Assembly: GCA_003134555.1 (NCBI GenBank)
Contig: PLBO01000151.1
Span: 288,137 to 352,136, forward strand
DNA length: 64,000 nucleotides
Source of the DNA: Actinomycetota bacterium
GTDB taxonomy: Bacteria; Actinomycetota; Acidimicrobiia; IMCC26256; PALSA-610
Direction: 5' to 3'
In this document: positions 51,206 to 59,862 of the stretch, one piece after another
How the letters are laid out: every line of letters starts with the position of its first letter
Numbering within the stretch: position 1 is the first letter of the stretch
Notes under the pieces: generated by a model
Database searches by the model: none
What the model saw: only the letters and a program-made list of their open reading frames with translations
What the model was told of the DNA's origin: nothing
Program-made: the position numbers and the translations under genes

Positions 51206-51924
51206 CAGTTCTCGGGTGCTCGGGCAGTTACGGCTCGCCCGCGGGTGGCGCCTGCAGCGGCTATCTCGTGCGCTCGGGTGATGCCGTCATCTGGATGGAC
51301 TGCGGGAACGGCTCGTTCGCGAACCTGCAGCAACACGCGAACCCGGCCGACCTCACCGCCGTCGTCATCACGCACGCCCATCCCGATCACTGCGTCGACA
51401 TCTACGGCCTGCACGTGCTCTACAAGTACGGGATCGACTGCGGCGGCTTGCCCGTCTACGCGCCCGAGGGCGTCGAGCGGACGCTCGAAGGACTCGTGGG
51501 CGAGTGGACCGACACGTTCGACTGGAAGCTCGTCGGCGAGGGCGACCGCGCGTCGATCGGCGACGCGCAGTTGCAGTTCTCGCGTACCGATCACCCTCTC
51601 CCGACGATCGGGGTCGAGATCGAGCAGGGTGGCAAGCGGCTCGTGTACACCGCCGACACCGGACCGGGCTGGAGTGTCGAGGCGTTCCGACCGGGTGCCG
51701 ACCTCGTCCTCTCGGAAGCCACCTATCAGCACGACGACATCCGCGCGCCGATCCACCTCTCGGCGCGCCAAGCGGGTGAAGCCGCGCGCGCGGCGAAGGC
51801 TCGTCGCCTGATGCTCACCCATTTGTGGCCGATGCTCGACCCGGTAGCCTCCGTCGAAGAGGGATCCGAAGCTTTCGGGCACGCGGTGACGCTCGCGGCA
51901 CCGCACCTCGTCACGCACCTCTAG
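51190..51924 (+). CDS. Metallo-beta-lactamase-fold protein, Rv1339-like
   Basis: A 244-residue zinc hydrolase: [16 protein letters not shown] carries the HxHxDH motif, and [25 protein letters not shown] and LTHLWP supply further ligands. In M. tuberculosis the gene at the same place (Rv1339) is described as an atypical class II cyclic-AMP phosphodiesterase. ATG at 51190 overlaps murI by 16 bases. Cyclic nucleotide or tRNA-processing activity here is inferred from position and family. Confidence 0.88.
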   Translation: MVVELTVLGCSGSYGSPAGGACSGYLVRSGDAVIWMDCGNGSFANLQQHANPADLTAVVITHAHPDHCVDIYGLHVLYKYGIDCGGLPVYAPEGVERTLEGLVGEWTDTFDWKLVGEGDRASIGDAQLQFSRTDHPLPTIGVEIEQGGKRLVYTADTGPGWSVEAFRPGADLVLSEATYQHDDIRAPIHLSARQAGEAARAAKARRLMLTHLWPMLDPVASVEEGSEAFGHAVTLAAPHLVTHL

Positions 51925-51971
51925 CGCCACCCCGCTCGAACCATCCCGCTTCTGGGACGGAAGGACCTTCA

Positions 51972-52715
51972 TTGACCACCCGTGCCTCCGGCCGCGCGGC
52001 CGACGAACTCCGGCCCGTCGTGTTCGTCCGTGACTTCACCGAGATGGCCGACGGATCAGTGCTCGTCGAGTTCGGGCGCACGCGCGTGCTCTGTACTGCG
52101 TCGGTCGAGGAACGCATTCCGCCGTGGTTGAAGGGATCGGGTAAGGGTTGGGTCACGGCCGAGTACTCGATGCTGCCGGGTTCGTCCCCCGAGCGCGTCG
52201 GTCGCGAAGCTGCGCGCGGCAAGCAGAGCGGCCGGACGCAGGAGATCCAACGCCTGATCGGGCGCTCGCTGCGCGCCGCCGTCGATCTACGACTGATGCC
52301 CGACGTGCAGATCACTGTCGACTGCGATGTCCTGCAGGCCGACGGTGGCACTCGCACCGCGTCGATCTGCGGTGGCTGGATCGCGCTGCACGACGCGTGC
52401 AGCCGCCTGGTCGCGAGCGGTGCGCTCGCCAAGCATCCGATGCTGCAACCGTGCGCGGCGATCTCGGTCGGCATCATCGACGGAACACCGATGCTCGACC
52501 TCGAGTACACCGAGGACGTGCGCGCCGAGGTCGACATGAACGTGGTGATGACGGGTGACGGGCGCTTCGTCGAGGTGCAGGGAACGGCCGAGGGTGTCGC
52601 GTTCACCCGCGCCGAGCTCGACGCACTGCTCGGTCTGGCCGAGACCGGCATCGAGGAGATCATCGCCGCGCAGCGCGAGATGGTCGAAGAACCACCGGCT
52701 CCGCGCGCCCGGTGA
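51972..52715 (+). CDS. rph: Ribonuclease PH
   Basis: A 247-residue phosphorolytic 3'-5' exoribonuclease that trims tRNA precursors. Conserved blocks: [76 protein letters not shown], and [23 protein letters not shown] at 51972 is the start, preceded by GGAAGGA. The stop overlaps rdgB by four bases (GTGA), as in mycobacteria. Confidence 0.95.
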   Translation: MTTRASGRAADELRPVVFVRDFTEMADGSVLVEFGRTRVLCTASVEERIPPWLKGSGKGWVTAEYSMLPGSSPERVGREAARGKQSGRTQEIQRLIGRSLRAAVDLRLMPDVQITVDCDVLQADGGTRTASICGGWIALHDACSRLVASGALAKHPMLQPCAAISVGIIDGTPMLDLEYTEDVRAEVDMNVVMTGDGRFVEVQGTAEGVAFTRAELDALLGLAETGIEEIIAAQREMVEEPPAPRAR

Positions 52716-53386
52716 CTCCCGCGCTCCCGTTCGTTCTCGCGACCCAGAACGCCGACAAGGCGCGCGAGATCGTCGAGATCTTCGTCGCGCTCGCCGACAG
52801 TCCGTTGATCGCGTACTCGATCGACGGCATCGCGTTCCTCGTCGACGGGCCGGATCGGATCGCGGCGTCGGTCGCCGCGCTCCCGGTCCTCACCGAGCCG
52901 CCCGACGTGGAGGAGACCGGTAGCACGCTCGAAGAGAACGCGCGGATCAAAGCGAGCGCGCTGGCCGACGCGCTCGGCCTGCTCGCGCTCGCCGACGACA
53001 CCGGGCTCGAGGTCGACGCGCTGCAGGGTGCGCCCGGCGTCCACTCGGCGCGATACGCGGGCGAGCATGCGTCGTACACCGACAACGTCGTCAAGCTGCT
53101 GCACGAGCTCGAAGGCATCTACCCGTCGTTGCGAACCGCCCGGTTCGCCACCGTCGCCATCGCCCGCGGGCCCGACGGTCACGAGGTCGTCGCCCGCGGC
53201 GAGGTCGAGGGTCTCGTCGCAGCGGCGCCCCGTGGCGACCGCGGCTTCGGATACGACCCGGTGTTCGTGCCGGTGGAGGGCGACGGTCGCTCGTTTGCGG
53301 AGATGACGCCGGAGGAGAAGCATGCCGTGTCGCACCGCGGGCGCGCCTTCCGTGCGCTCGCGACCGCGTTGGCCCAAAGTTCGTAG
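52712..53386 (+). CDS. rdgB: Non-canonical purine NTP pyrophosphatase (RdgB/HAM1)
   Basis: A 224-residue enzyme that removes ITP and XTP from the nucleotide pool. [14 protein letters not shown] (phosphate contact), [26 protein letters not shown] with catalytic acids, [10 protein letters not shown] and SHRGRAF are all present. It is ~20-25 residues longer than the usual family length because of an insertion near residues 28-60 ([12 protein letters not shown], then [13 protein letters not shown]). GTG at 52712 overlaps rph. Confidence 0.93.
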   Translation: MTPALPFVLATQNADKAREIVEIFVALADSPLIAYSIDGIAFLVDGPDRIAASVAALPVLTEPPDVEETGSTLEENARIKASALADALGLLALADDTGLEVDALQGAPGVHSARYAGEHASYTDNVVKLLHELEGIYPSLRTARFATVAIARGPDGHEVVARGEVEGLVAAAPRGDRGFGYDPVFVPVEGDGRSFAEMTPEEKHAVSHRGRAFRALATALAQSS

Positions 53387-53405
53387 TACAGGAGAGGTAG
53401 ATCTC

Positions 53406-54344
53406 ATGGCGTTGCATGCGTCGGCGGAGATGATGATCCAGATGTTGACCGACTCCGGTCTGACGTTCGGGCCCGACGCGACCCCCGAGGGACGACGCGC
53501 CGCGATGATCGCCGCGACCACCAACCCGGCGTTTCCGAAGCACCCGGTGCACGACGTCGCCGATCGCACGATCCCGGGGCCGGCCGGCGACATCCCGGTG
53601 CGCGTGTTCCGGCCGAGCGCGGCGACCGGCCTCCCGTTGCTTTTGTGGTTCCACGGCGGCGGCTGGGTTACGGGCAACCTCGACACGCACGACCAGCTCG
53701 GACGCCTGTTGTGCGCCGACGTCGGCGCGGTCGTGGTGTCGGTCGACTACCGGCTCGCGCCCGAGGCGAAGTTCCCCGCCGCGGCCGACGACTGCCTGGC
53801 CGCGTACGAGTGGGCGCTCGGGCACGCGAGCGAAGTCGGCGGCGACGCCGGTCGCATCGCGATCGGTGGCGACAGCGCGGGCGGGAACCTTGCGGCCGTC
53901 GTCGCGCTCGATGCCCGCGAGCGCGGACTTCCGCAACCGAAGCTGCAGCTGCTCGTGTACCCGGTGACCGACTACGAGTTCGAGAGCGCGTCGATGATCG
54001 ACAACGCGAAGGGTTACTTCCTCGAAGAGGAAGGCATGCGTTGGTTCTACGACCACTACGCGCGTAGGCCAGCCGACTTCGACGATCCTCGGTTCTCGCC
54101 GATGCGCGCGTCCGATGTCTCGGGGCTTGCACGCGCGGTGGTCGTCACTGCCGAGTTCGACCCGTTGCGCGACCAGGGTGAGGCGTACGGCGAGCGACTG
54201 CGGTCCGCGCAGGTGCCGACGGAAGTCGTGCGGGCCGACGGGCTCATCCACGGCTTCTTCGGCATGCACGCGTTCATGCCTCCCGGCAAGGACTCGTGGG
54301 AGATATCAGTCGCGGCTCTGCGCGACGCGCTCGGAACCGCCTGA
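53406..54344 (+). CDS. HSL-type alpha/beta hydrolase (esterase), copy 1
   Basis: A 312-residue hormone-sensitive-lipase-family esterase. Oxyanion motif HGGG at 83-86, nucleophile S157 in IGGDSAGGNLAA, acid in EFDPLRDQGEAY and His in DGLIHGFFGM. ATG at 53406 has AGGAGAGG upstream. It overlaps copy 2 (TGATG). The pair shares layout and most motifs and clearly arose by duplication. The acyl substrate is not known. Confidence 0.9.
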   Translation: MALHASAEMMIQMLTDSGLTFGPDATPEGRRAAMIAATTNPAFPKHPVHDVADRTIPGPAGDIPVRVFRPSAATGLPLLLWFHGGGWVTGNLDTHDQLGRLLCADVGAVVVSVDYRLAPEAKFPAAADDCLAAYEWALGHASEVGGDAGRIAIGGDSAGGNLAAVVALDARERGLPQPKLQLLVYPVTDYEFESASMIDNAKGYFLEEEGMRWFYDHYARRPADFDDPRFSPMRASDVSGLARAVVVTAEFDPLRDQGEAYGERLRSAQVPTEVVRADGLIHGFFGMHAFMPPGKDSWEISVAALRDALGTA

Positions 54345-55276
54345 TGCCGCTGCACGCTCAGGCACAGGCGGTATGCGACCTCGTCAACGCGATGGGCGAA
54401 GTTCCGCCGAGCGACGAGCGGTTGCAGGAGGTGCGAGACGGCTTCGCGACGTTGGTCGTGATGGGCGCCGGCGCACCTGAGCCGGTGTTCGAGATTTCCG
54501 ACCTCGACGCCGACGGCGTGCCGGTGCGCGTGTACCGGCCTTCGACCGAACCCGACCTCCCGGTGATCGTGTACTTCCACGGCGGGGGCTGGACCATCGG
54601 TTCGGTCGACCAGTTCGACCTGATCACACGTCAGATCGCCAACGCCTCGGGCGCGATCGTGGTGTCGGTCGACTACCGGCTCGCACCCGAGTGTCCGTTC
54701 CCCACCCCGCTCGACGATTGCTGGCGCGCGCTCGTATGGACCGCCAAGAACGCGGCCGAGTTCGGTGGCGACGGCTCTCGTCTCGCCGTGATGGGCGACA
54801 GCGCCGGTGGCAATCTCGCGGCGGTATGCGCGTTGCTCGCTCGCGATGCCGGCGAGCCCGATATCGCCCTGCAGGTGCTCGTTTACCCGGTCGTCGACTG
54901 CGAGTTCGACACGCCTTCGTATCGCGAGAACGGCAAGGGTTACCTGCTCACCGCCGACGACATGCATTGGTTCTTCTCGTGTTACCTCGGCGACGGCGCA
55001 GATCCCACCGATTGGCGCATCTCACCGCATCGTTCCCCCGACCTGCGTGGGGTCGCGCCGGCCGTGGTGATCACCGCCGAGTTCGACCCGTTGCGCGACG
55101 AGGGTGAGGCGTACGCGCGACGCCTCGAGGGCGCAGGCGTGGCGGTCACGCACATTCCCTATGACGGGATGATCCACGCGTTCTTCGGACTCTCCGCGGC
55201 TTTCGACGCGAGCCGCGATGCGCTGCAGCGCGTCAGTGCCGAACTGCGTCAGGCGTTCGGTACTCTCTCCAACTGA
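54344..55276 (+). CDS. HSL-type alpha/beta hydrolase (esterase), copy 2
   Basis: A 310-residue paralogue of the preceding gene: HGGG at 79-82, nucleophile S153 in VMGDSAGGNLAAVC, EFDPLRDEGEAYARRLEGAG and the catalytic His in DGMIHAFFGLS. The start ATG at 54344 overlaps the stop of copy 1, so both are made together. Differences are mainly in the N-terminal cap, suggesting different substrates. Confidence 0.9.
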   Translation: MPLHAQAQAVCDLVNAMGEVPPSDERLQEVRDGFATLVVMGAGAPEPVFEISDLDADGVPVRVYRPSTEPDLPVIVYFHGGGWTIGSVDQFDLITRQIANASGAIVVSVDYRLAPECPFPTPLDDCWRALVWTAKNAAEFGGDGSRLAVMGDSAGGNLAAVCALLARDAGEPDIALQVLVYPVVDCEFDTPSYRENGKGYLLTADDMHWFFSCYLGDGADPTDWRISPHRSPDLRGVAPAVVITAEFDPLRDEGEAYARRLEGAGVAVTHIPYDGMIHAFFGLSAAFDASRDALQRVSAELRQAFGTLSN

Positions 55277-55277
55277 C

Positions 55278-55835
55278 ATGGCCGTACTCGACGTTGCCGG
55301 ATTCGTCGCCGATCTCAAGGATCACGCGGTCGAACACGGCTTTCACGTGCACGACGAGCGTCATTTCGTCGAGAGCTACTCGCTGCGTCAGACCTGGGAG
55401 GTCGACCTCCACCCCGAGGAGGGCTGCGAGGGACCGGTCGACCTCTACCTGTCGCTCGAGATCGACCCGCGCGTCCTGCTCGGCTTCGAGGACGCGGTGA
55501 TCGAGGTCGGCGACGACGCCGAGCCCGACGACACGTTCCATTTCCCGCTCAGCTTCACGTGGGCTTTGCCCCCGCTTGCGCACGGCCCCGACCTTCTGCT
55601 GCTGGCGACCGATCTCGCGGGCGTCGGCGGTCGCGATCTTCCGCTCGACGTGTCGGCCACCGACTCGTACCCGGCGGCGACTGACGCACCCGAACGATCG
55701 CTTCGGATCGTCGCCCATCAGCGCGTGTCGCTGATCGGGATACGCCGCGGCGAGGAGGTGCCCTGTGACACGCTCGAGGCCTGTCTCGCAGTGAGCCGGT
55801 ATCTGCTCGATCAGGCCGTGGGCTGGCTCGATTGA
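55278..55835 (+). CDS. Conserved hypothetical protein
   Basis: A 185-residue soluble, acidic protein (starts MAVLDVAGFVADLKDHAVEH). It has alternating strands and conserved-looking motifs such as SYSLRQTWEVDLHPEEGCEG and DLYLSLEIDPRVLL. I do not recognise a family. ATG at 55278 begins one base after the esterase stop. It is the last gene of the operon; a terminator follows directly. Confidence 0.72.
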   Translation: MAVLDVAGFVADLKDHAVEHGFHVHDERHFVESYSLRQTWEVDLHPEEGCEGPVDLYLSLEIDPRVLLGFEDAVIEVGDDAEPDDTFHFPLSFTWALPPLAHGPDLLLLATDLAGVGGRDLPLDVSATDSYPAATDAPERSLRIVAHQRVSLIGIRRGEEVPCDTLEACLAVSRYLLDQAVGWLD

Positions 55836-55837
55836 AC

Positions 55838-55855
55838 GCGCGCGGCGCGCTTTTT
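55838..55855 (+). terminator. Rho-independent terminator of the mec-cysO-murI-rph unit
   Basis: Hairpin GCGCG-CGG-CGCGC followed at once by TTTTT, starting three bases after the stop of the hypothetical gene. It closes the plus-strand run from 45443. Confidence 0.75.
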
Positions 55856-55898
55856 GCCCGCGTTTCGCGCACCAAAACCGGGAGCAGCCGCAGGTAAC

Positions 55899-56258
55899 AT
55901 GGACGGCGTGACGATGCGTACCGACTGCCGGCACTACGAGAGCCGTACCTACGCGTCCGGCGAGGCCGTCCGGAAGTGCACGCTCGACCTCGCGCCCGAA
56001 GCGCCCTGGAACTGTCCCGCCGACTGTCCGCGCTACGAGCGCCGCAAGATCGATGCCGGCTGGCAGTACGGGTCGCTCGCGAAGGGGATGGAGCCCTCAC
56101 CGCCCGAGCCCGAGGTCGCGATGAACGCTGATGTCGCGGCGCTGCTCGACGAAGCCGAAGACATCGTGAACGCCGCCGGTGTCGACTTGTTCGCGGAGCA
56201 GGCGAAGCGCGACGCGTCGCGCAAGGGGATGTTCCGCAAGCGCAAAAAGAAGCGTTGA
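55899..56258 (+). CDS. Small Cys-containing conserved protein
   Basis: A 119-residue protein: N-terminal part with four cysteines (TDCRHYESRTY, RKCTLDLAPEAPWNCPADCP), possibly a zinc site, then a helix and a Lys/Arg-rich end (RKGMFRKRKKKR). I do not know its role. ATG at 55899 is chosen; however TAACAT (55895-55900) followed by seven bases and an in-frame GTG at 55908 suggests that a leaderless start at 55908 is possible. It is downstream of the operon terminator. Confidence 0.72.
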   Translation: MDGVTMRTDCRHYESRTYASGEAVRKCTLDLAPEAPWNCPADCPRYERRKIDAGWQYGSLAKGMEPSPPEPEVAMNADVAALLDEAEDIVNAAGVDLFAEQAKRDASRKGMFRKRKKKR

Positions 56259-56284
56259 CTCCGGAAGCGTTGACCGACGCCGGG

Positions 56285-56290
56285 TAGGTT
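56285..56290 (+). promoter_or_regulatory. -10 element of the EamA transporter gene
   Basis: TAGGTT, followed by six bases and GTG at 56297; no ribosome binding site. Confidence 0.55.
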
Positions 56291-56296
56291 GCCCGC

Positions 56297-57259
56297 GTGG
56301 TCGATATCGCGAGTCGCTCGCGCGCGATGCCCGTGGAGCAGCGCGCGATCGTCGCGATCCTCGTCGCCGTCGGATTGTGGTCGGGAACCGCACTCTTCGT
56401 TCGGGCGGGTCACTCCGACGCGCTGGTGTTCACCACGTGGAGGCTGTGGTTCGCGTTACCACCGCTCGCGGCGATCGTCGCCTGGAGATCGCGGCGGACC
56501 GACAGCGCCCCGTTCCGGCCGGGCGACGTCTCCCCCTTGCGCTGGATCGCACTGCTCGTCGGCGCGGGTGCGTTCTTCGTCTCCGGCGCGGCGACGGCGT
56601 TCGCGGCGCTCGGCCTGACCCGGTTGCTCGACGTCACGCTGATCGGGTCGCTGCAACCCATTTTGATCATCGGATTCGCCGTCGCGTTCCTGGGCGAGCA
56701 CGTCGCGCGCACGCATCTGATCCGGGCGGCGGTCGCGATCGCGGGGACGATTATCGTCGCGGCCGCCGCGTCGAGCGGCGGTTCGTGGAGCCTCTCCGGC
56801 GACGTCGTCGCGGTGGTCAGCCTCGTGCTCAACGCGGGCTGGTTCCTCTACGGGCGCGTGCTGCGCACGAGCTTCGTCGTCGATCCGTTCGCGTTCATGC
56901 TCGGCACGCTCACGTCGGCCGCGGTGCTCATCACTCCCGTAGCGCTTGTCGCGCACGGCAGTCTCGGCATCAGCAAGCGCGGGCTGTTCTTCGCGATCTG
57001 CACGATGATTGCGGGCACCGCCGCGCACGTCTTGGTTATCTGGGCACATCGCCACGTGCCCACGTCGGTGTCGTCGCCGATGTTGCTGGGTGAGACGCCG
57101 GTCGTCGCGGCGGGGGCGTGGGTGTTCTTTGGTGAGTCGGTCACCTTGCTCCAGGGCGCCGGCGCGGCAGTGGTCGTCGCGTCGCTGTGGGGCGTGACCC
57201 GCGGCCCGGAGCTCGAACACGTCGAGCACGACGTCCCCGACCCCGGTCCGCCGACGTAG
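56297..57259 (+). CDS. EamA/DMT-superfamily transporter
   Basis: A 320-residue membrane protein with ten helices in two EamA repeats: AIVAILVAVGLWSGTALFVR starts the first, and VVAVVSLVLNAGWFLYGRVL the second; LGETPVVAAGAWVFFGESVT is the characteristic end-of-repeat block. DMT proteins export metabolites or import small solutes; the substrate is unknown. The start is GTG at 56297 with a leaderless-type promoter. Confidence 0.88.
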   Translation: MVDIASRSRAMPVEQRAIVAILVAVGLWSGTALFVRAGHSDALVFTTWRLWFALPPLAAIVAWRSRRTDSAPFRPGDVSPLRWIALLVGAGAFFVSGAATAFAALGLTRLLDVTLIGSLQPILIIGFAVAFLGEHVARTHLIRAAVAIAGTIIVAAAASSGGSWSLSGDVVAVVSLVLNAGWFLYGRVLRTSFVVDPFAFMLGTLTSAAVLITPVALVAHGSLGISKRGLFFAICTMIAGTAAHVLVIWAHRHVPTSVSSPMLLGETPVVAAGAWVFFGESVTLLQGAGAAVVVASLWGVTRGPELEHVEHDVPDPGPPT

Positions 57260-57283
57260 CCGATCGCGTCTCATGTATGGACG

Positions 57284-57365
57284 TGCGAGCGGGGAGACTC
57301 GAACTCCCACCTCTTTCGAGACCGGGACCTAAACCCGGCGCGTCTGCCAATTCCGCCACGCTCGC
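57284..57365 (-). tRNA. tRNA-Leu (anticodon UAG)
   Basis: An 82-base class II tRNA. Acceptor GCGAGCG/CGCTCGC with discriminator A; anticodon arm CCGGG-TTTAGGT-CCCGG with anticodon TAG; long variable arm; T arm GGGAGTTCGAGTCTCCC. CCA is not encoded. Reads CUA and other CUN codons. Confidence 0.96.
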
Positions 57366-57409
57366 GTTGGGCCATCTTCGCACTCGGGAAGCGCAACGGT
57401 GCCCAGGGC

Positions 57410-57415
57410 TAACCT
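57410..57415 (+). promoter_or_regulatory. -10 element of the DUF35-thiolase operon
   Basis: TAACCT, giving a leader of about 25 bases that contains GGAGG (57437-57441) before ATG at 57447, unlike the leaderless genes. Confidence 0.45.
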
Positions 57416-57446
57416 GCTGGCCTCGCGATTCTCAGTGGAGGTCCGC

Positions 57447-57848
57447 ATGGGCAAGCAGGTTCCGATCGTCGACTACCTGGTCATCGACGACGGCTCGCCG
57501 CATCTCGCCGCCTGGGAGTCGGTCGACTCGGGTGCGCTCTACTTCGACCGCCGCAACGCCGACGCCAAGGGCGGCGGCACCGAGTTCCGGCGCAAGAAGC
57601 TCGCAACCACCGGCAAAGTGCGCTCGTTCACGATCGTCAACCGGGGCGTGCCCGGCATTCCCGTCCCCTACGTATCCGCGCTCGTCGATCTCGACGGCGG
57701 CGGAACCGTGAAGGCGAACCTCACCAACACCCCGCCCGACCCCGAACACGTCAAGCTCGGCATGGCCGTGAAGATGACGACGTTCCCCGCGGGCACCGAC
57801 GACGACGGTACCGAGGCGATCGCGTTCGCCTTCGAGCCGGCTTCCTGA
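57447..57848 (+). CDS. DUF35 OB-fold protein without zinc-ribbon cysteines
   Basis: A 133-residue acyl-CoA-associated protein: SGALYFDRRNADAKGGGTEF, TTGKVRSFTIVNRGVPGIPV, PYVSALVDLDGGGTVKANL. This family normally starts with a four-Cys zinc ribbon; here all four positions are replaced and no Cys remains in the protein. It is followed by a thiolase gene 12 bases later; such pairs (e.g. with Ltp2/ChsH2-type partners) shorten steroid or lipid side chains. ATG at 57447 has GGAGG upstream. Confidence 0.87.
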   Translation: MGKQVPIVDYLVIDDGSPHLAAWESVDSGALYFDRRNADAKGGGTEFRRKKLATTGKVRSFTIVNRGVPGIPVPYVSALVDLDGGGTVKANLTNTPPDPEHVKLGMAVKMTTFPAGTDDDGTEAIAFAFEPAS

Positions 57849-57860
57849 AAGGCGCATCTC

Positions 57861-59078
57861 ATGAGCGGCGACAACGGCGACAACGTTTGGATTCTCGGTG
57901 CCTACATGACCAAGTTCGGTCGGCACACCGACAAGGACTTGATCGACCTCGCGAGCGAGTCTGCGCTCGGCGCGATGAAGGATGCCGACGTCACGATCCA
58001 CGACATGGAAGTGCTCGGCTGCGGCAGCCTGTTCAACGCCCAGGCCGGCGTCGGACAGCAACTGCAGAAGCAGATCGGCCAGACCGGCATTCCCGTCTAC
58101 AACGTCGCCAACGCGTGCGCGACCGGGGCTACCGCGTTGCGCACCGTGTTGCTCACAATCAAGGCCGGTGAGGCCGACATGGGGCTCGCGGTCGGTGTGG
58201 AGCAGATGGGCAAGGGCGGTCTGCTCGGCGCGGGCGGCAAGGGCGACCGGGGCCGCAAGGTGTACGAGCCGAGCGGTCGTTACGGCTCGGTCATGCAGGT
58301 CGAAGGTGTACTCGGCACCGGTCTCATGCCGGGCGTGTTCGCGCAGGCGGGCATGGAGTACGCCTACGAGCACGGCGGCGTCGACTTCGAACAGTTCGCC
58401 AAGGTCGCGGAGAAGAACCACGCGCACTCCACGCTCAACCCGCTCGCGCACTACCAAAAGCAGTTCACGCTCGACGAGGTCATGACCGCCGAGATGATGA
58501 GCTACCCGAACACGTTGCTCATGTGTTGCCCGAACACCGACGGCTCGGCCGCGGTCGTGCTGGTGAGCGAGGAGAAGCTGCGCACTCTGTCGAGAGACCA
58601 GCAGAAGCGCGCGGTGAAGATCAGCGCGTCGGCGTTGACCACCGACCCGTGGACCGAGCACGCGCAGGTGCAGCCCGACGTCAACACCCTCACGCGCAAC
58701 GCGGCGAAGCAGGCGTACGAGACCGCGGGCGTCTCGCCTCAGGATCTCGACCTCGTCGAGCTGCACGACTGCTTCGCGACGGCCGAGCTGATCCACTACG
58801 ACAACCTGATGCTGTGCCCGCCCGGCGACGCCGGCAAGTTCATCGACGAGCGCGGGCCGTGGCGCGACGGTCAGACCCCCGTCAACGTGAGCGGTGGTCT
58901 GATCTCCAAGGGCCACCCGATCGGCGCGACCGGAATCGCGAACGTGTTCGAGGTGACCACACACCTGCGCGGCGAGGCGGGCGACCGCCAGATCGAAGGT
59001 GCGAAGGTCGGTCTCACGCACGTCATCGGCCTCGGCTCCGCCTGCGCCGTCCACATCCTCGAAAAAGCCGCCGTCTAA
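57861..59078 (+). CDS. Thiolase (SCP-x/lipid-transfer-type)
   Basis: A 405-residue thiolase-fold enzyme. C86 in NVANACATGATALRT is the acyl-binding Cys; ELHDCFATAELIHY and GGLISKGHPIGATG supply the His and further contacts. It belongs to the SCP-x/DUF35-partnered group that cleaves or retro-aldol-processes acyl-CoAs. The TAA stop abuts the convergent SDR stop inside a perfect palindrome. Confidence 0.92.
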   Translation: MSGDNGDNVWILGAYMTKFGRHTDKDLIDLASESALGAMKDADVTIHDMEVLGCGSLFNAQAGVGQQLQKQIGQTGIPVYNVANACATGATALRTVLLTIKAGEADMGLAVGVEQMGKGGLLGAGGKGDRGRKVYEPSGRYGSVMQVEGVLGTGLMPGVFAQAGMEYAYEHGGVDFEQFAKVAEKNHAHSTLNPLAHYQKQFTLDEVMTAEMMSYPNTLLMCCPNTDGSAAVVLVSEEKLRTLSRDQQKRAVKISASALTTDPWTEHAQVQPDVNTLTRNAAKQAYETAGVSPQDLDLVELHDCFATAELIHYDNLMLCPPGDAGKFIDERGPWRDGQTPVNVSGGLISKGHPIGATGIANVFEVTTHLRGEAGDRQIEGAKVGLTHVIGLGSACAVHILEKAAV

Positions 59079-59086
59079 CTAGACGG
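59071..59086. terminator. Palindrome containing both stop codons of two converging genes
   Basis: CCGTCTA-AC-TAGACGG, a perfect inverted repeat. The thiolase TAA (59076-59078) and the SDR stop (59079-59081) lie inside. It may be a weak bidirectional terminator; no T tract. Confidence 0.4.
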
Positions 59087-59852
59087 AGGTCCAGCCGCCG
59101 TCGAGGCAGACGACCTGGCCGGTCATGAAGCTGCTGGCCGCGCTCGCGAGGAAGAGGAGCGCGCCGTCGAGCTCGTCCTCTTCGCCGCCGCGGCCCATCG
59201 GGGTGCGCTGGCGCATCCAGCGTTCCGCGCTCTCGTCGCCGAACATCAGGCCTTCGGTCATCTCGCTGCGGAACCAGCCCGGTGCGAGGCAGTTGACGCG
59301 CACGCCCTTGCGTGCCCACTGCGCGCCGAGCTCGCGCGTCAGGTTGACCAAACCCCCCTTGGACGCCGCGTACCCGGCCTCGGGGATCTGTCCGACGCCG
59401 ACGAGACCCCAGATCGAGGCGACGTTGACGATCGTTCCGCCCGACTCCGCGGCGATCATCGCCCGGGCGCACTCGCGGGCGAGCTCGAAGGGCGCGACGA
59501 GGTTGACGCGCAGCGTCGCGGCGAACTTGTCGGTTGTCTCGTCGAACGCGGGTGTCGGCTGACTGGTGCCCGCGTTGTTGACGAGCACGTCGACTCGGTC
59601 GTAGTGCGCGAGCGTCGCCGCGACGAGCGACGAAGGTGCGCCCTCCAAGGACAGATCGCACGACACCACGTGCGCGTCGCGCAGGTCGGTTGCGAGCTGC
59701 TCGAGACGCTCGGTGCGCCGGGCCGCGAGCACGACGCGCGCGCCGGCCGCGTCGAGAACGCGGGCGAATCGAGACCCGAGCCCGCCACTCGCGCCGGTCA
59801 CGATCGCGACCTTGCCGTCGAGCCGGAACGGTGCGAAGGGGTCGAGCGCCAC
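59079..59852 (-). CDS. Short-chain dehydrogenase/reductase
   Basis: A 257-residue SDR: NAD(P)-binding VAIVTGASGGLGSRFA, NNAG, catalytic Ser in VASIWG, and Tyr-Lys in GYAASKGGLVNLTREL; ends with the typical SFMTGQVVCLDGGWTSV. The substrate is unknown; the neighbouring thiolase suggests lipid or acyl-CoA metabolism. The start is GTG at 59852; the upstream in-frame extension is not needed. Confidence 0.9.
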   Translation of the reverse strand: MALDPFAPFRLDGKVAIVTGASGGLGSRFARVLDAAGARVVLAARRTERLEQLATDLRDAHVVSCDLSLEGAPSSLVAATLAHYDRVDVLVNNAGTSQPTPAFDETTDKFAATLRVNLVAPFELARECARAMIAAESGGTIVNVASIWGLVGVGQIPEAGYAASKGGLVNLTRELGAQWARKGVRVNCLAPGWFRSEMTEGLMFGDESAERWMRQRTPMGRGGEEDELDGALLFLASAASSFMTGQVVCLDGGWTSV

Positions 59853-59862
59853 GGTCCGGAAT

